NCBI GenBank assembly: GCA_013398295.1
Contig: VZSF01006823.1
Location: 537,130-601,129, forward strand
Source of the DNA: Chionis minor
Taxonomy: Eukaryota > Chordata > Aves > Charadriiformes > Chionididae
Length of the DNA: 64,000 nucleotides
Direction: 5' to 3'
The notes beneath the pieces were generated by a model, which worked only from the letters and a program-made list of their open reading frames with translations, was not told the DNA's origin and did no database searches. Shown here piece after piece: positions 62,360 to 64,000 of the stretch; the stretch's first letter is position 1; every line of letters begins with the position of its first letter. The position numbers and the translations under genes were made by a program.

Positions 62360-62410
62360 TCACCGCTGTGTACTTAAGGTTAAGCACAAACTGAGCATTG
62401 CCAAACCAGG
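62360..62410. repeat. Possible arm of an old palindromic repeat
   Basis: 'tgtacttaaggttaagcaca' followed by 'gcattgccaaaccaggg' resembles the arm 'ttaagcacatgcttaag...tttgctgaatcaggg' of an ancient palindromic element. 'gcctgatcttgcaaacattt' about 330 bp upstream (62039-62058) may be a related end. Weak evidence. Confidence 0.22.
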
Positions 62411-62874
62411 GGAGTCAGCATGGCTTTGGGTAAACTTAAACAATTAGCTTTGAAGCGTTGGTGACTCTTCAAATGTTTGTTTGTTAGAACTTGGCCCTCA
62501 AATGAAATGGCAGCTCCAAGCATCCCCCACAGTAGGGCGGACTTATCACATCCGGATCAGGTCCTGACATGAATAGGGTATAGAGCTTATTTTTTCAAAA
62601 TTTGATGGGCGGATGAGCTAGCTTTTCAGACAGAGTTCTGGATACTCAGTGCAAATGAGTCTCAGTTATGTATCACTAAGTTATTTTATGATATGGCTTT
62701 AGGAAAAAGAGGAGGGAAATGGTACTTGAAACATACATTTTTTAAAAACAAATTTCAGTTTTAAGAAAACCTAGATAAATTATGAGCTGATTCTCCTTCA
62801 GCCATTATCTACTAGACATTTTTTAGAGATTATCTGTTTATTTATTGCCCTCTGAGACCACTAGAGAGGAAGGA

Positions 62875-63090
62875 AAATGCAGTTAGTCCATCACTTCCCC
62901 GGATAAAGAGAGATGCAAACTCTTAATAAAGTATCGATGGCACCCGAAGGGGACAAAAAGAGATTTGCATCCCAGTGGCCCAGCTGACAGATGACATAAG
63001 TTACTGCAGCAGCAGCGAGGTCCTGTCAGAGAAAGGAGCATGATGAGAGAAGGAGCAAAACATGATTTGTACTGGCATGCAGTGAACAAG
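62875..63090. promoter_or_regulatory. Enhancer-like block with octamer sites
   Basis: An exact POU octamer ATTTGCAT lies at 62963-62970, and the inverse half ATGCAAA lies about 45 bp upstream at 62913-62919. 'cttaataaagtatcgatggc' separates them. The rest is complex and repeat-free. Conservation cannot be assessed here. Confidence 0.32.
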
Positions 63091-63969
63091 CTAAGCTGTG
63101 TAAAAATGAATACATGAAGTTAAAAGGATTAATGGGACAAGTTAGTGCAGGGTAGCAGGGAAAGTCCCCTGTCTAGGCACTTCTGCCAGGTTCCACCCAG
63201 ACAGGTTATTTTTTTAAAAAACTTTCTTTCTTTTGTAAGTGAAATTTCATCTGGAGAGCGCCTCATGAACAAAATTCAATTCCTCCCCCCAGCTCCACCT
63301 GGATAAGCCCTTTGAGCTTTTAAATTTTTCCTTTATTTAAAAAATCACGGTGGTTTTCAAAAAAGCTTGAAATGTTGGCTTGGTATGAGGAAGGCTAATG
63401 GCATGTTAGCCATCAGAAATCATCCAGTGAGTTCATTTGCATCGAATGCTCCTCTTAACCTCATGTTGTAAATCACTTTTAAATAGCTGTGCCGCTTCAC
63501 CCCAGGGCTGGCCGCTGTTCAGGACTGAGCAGAATAGTTTCTGCTTGTGCTGTGAAGGCCTTTGAAATTACTTGTGATAAAGAGGTATAGATGTAAGGTT
63601 TTTTACTACTTAAATCACAAAGCAGGGCCCAAATATTTTTTCTACAATAACATTTTGCTGTGGAGCATCGTCTGTTCTTTTCAAGTCTGTCCACTCCCAC
63701 CTCTGAAGTTAAACAAAGCTATGTACATATATGCAGCGTTGGTGGTTGGTTCTTTTTTTGCTGTTTTTTGTTTTGTTTTGGGGTTTTTTTAGGGTTTTCT
63801 TTTTTAGTACTATACCTGGTTTTCATCTTGCAAAAAGGCAATTACAACGTTCACAAGATGACAGTCATTTCATGCAACAGAAGGCTGACTAATTGAGGGA
63901 AAGGGATGATATTTGGGAATGAAAAACAAAGCTGTGACATGTAAAATTACATATAAAGTGAGCTTCCCA

Positions 63970-63985
63970 CCCCCCCCCCCCCCCC
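63970..63985. repeat. Poly-C tract, C16
   Basis: Sixteen consecutive C residues 15 bp from the end of the window. Confidence 0.95.
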
Positions 63986-64000
63986 GCACAAACACACAAA

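Noticed and set aside
1..64000. CRISPR arrays, bacterial operons, phage or insertion sequences.
   Set aside because: There are no regularly spaced repeats and no prokaryotic gene organisation. CR1 and SINE relics place the sequence in a vertebrate.
1..64000. Endogenous retrovirus or LTR element.
   Set aside because: No paired long terminal repeats, primer-binding site, polypurine tract or retroviral protein motifs were seen.

Overview
The window looks like nuclear DNA from a bird, or less likely another sauropsid. The best evidence is a near-consensus CR1 LINE 3' end on the + strand (about 3020-3329) that finishes in the two-copy ATTCTATG tail typical of avian CR1. Two older CR1 fragments lie on the - strand (about 29200-29680 and 59478-59665), and one or two ancient MIR/CORE-SINE relics are visible. 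Recognisable interspersed repeats are sparse, the base composition is moderate and AT-leaning, and dispersed microsatellites and homopolymers are present. All of this fits a repeat-poor avian gene desert or a very long intron.

I recognise no protein-coding gene. The longest ATG-started open frames (221, 193, 193 and 191 codons) resemble no family I know, most overlap another sizeable frame on the opposite strand, and they are about what chance gives in 64 kb. They are not called as genes. Several short segments do have good splice architecture. The best are a 34-nt + strand candidate exon at 43426-43459, a 63-nt candidate at 17691-17753, and a possible terminal exon starting at 58199 with two AATAAA signals downstream. 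They could belong to a lncRNA or be minor exons of a gene whose main exons lie outside the window. They are offered as hypotheses.

Layout. 1-3000: AT-rich, with homeodomain, POU, FOX and GATA-like cores and a CpG-rich patch at 2401-2552. 3.0-3.3 kb: CR1. 3.3-18.7 kb: mostly unassigned, with a MIR relic (8.8 kb), small CpG-rich islets (11.5 and 15.6 kb) and candidate exons (12.4, 17.0 and 17.7 kb). 18.8 kb: a poly-A tract with an ambiguous base. 19-24 kb: a run of enhancer-like AT-rich blocks. 24-41 kb: mostly plain sequence with one old CR1 and one enhancer-like block near 38 kb. 41-43.5 kb: long poly-T tracts, a perfect inverted GATA palindrome and the best candidate exon. 43.5-58 kb: plain sequence with a CpG islet (47.9 kb) and enhancer-like blocks (46.3, 48.7 and 56.5 kb). 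58-64 kb: possible terminal exon, old CR1, a stop-poor stretch (60-61.4 kb) and an octamer-bearing block at 62.9 kb.

The overall reading is non-coding regulatory landscape. Conservation and transcription, which would decide most of the calls, cannot be judged from one sequence.
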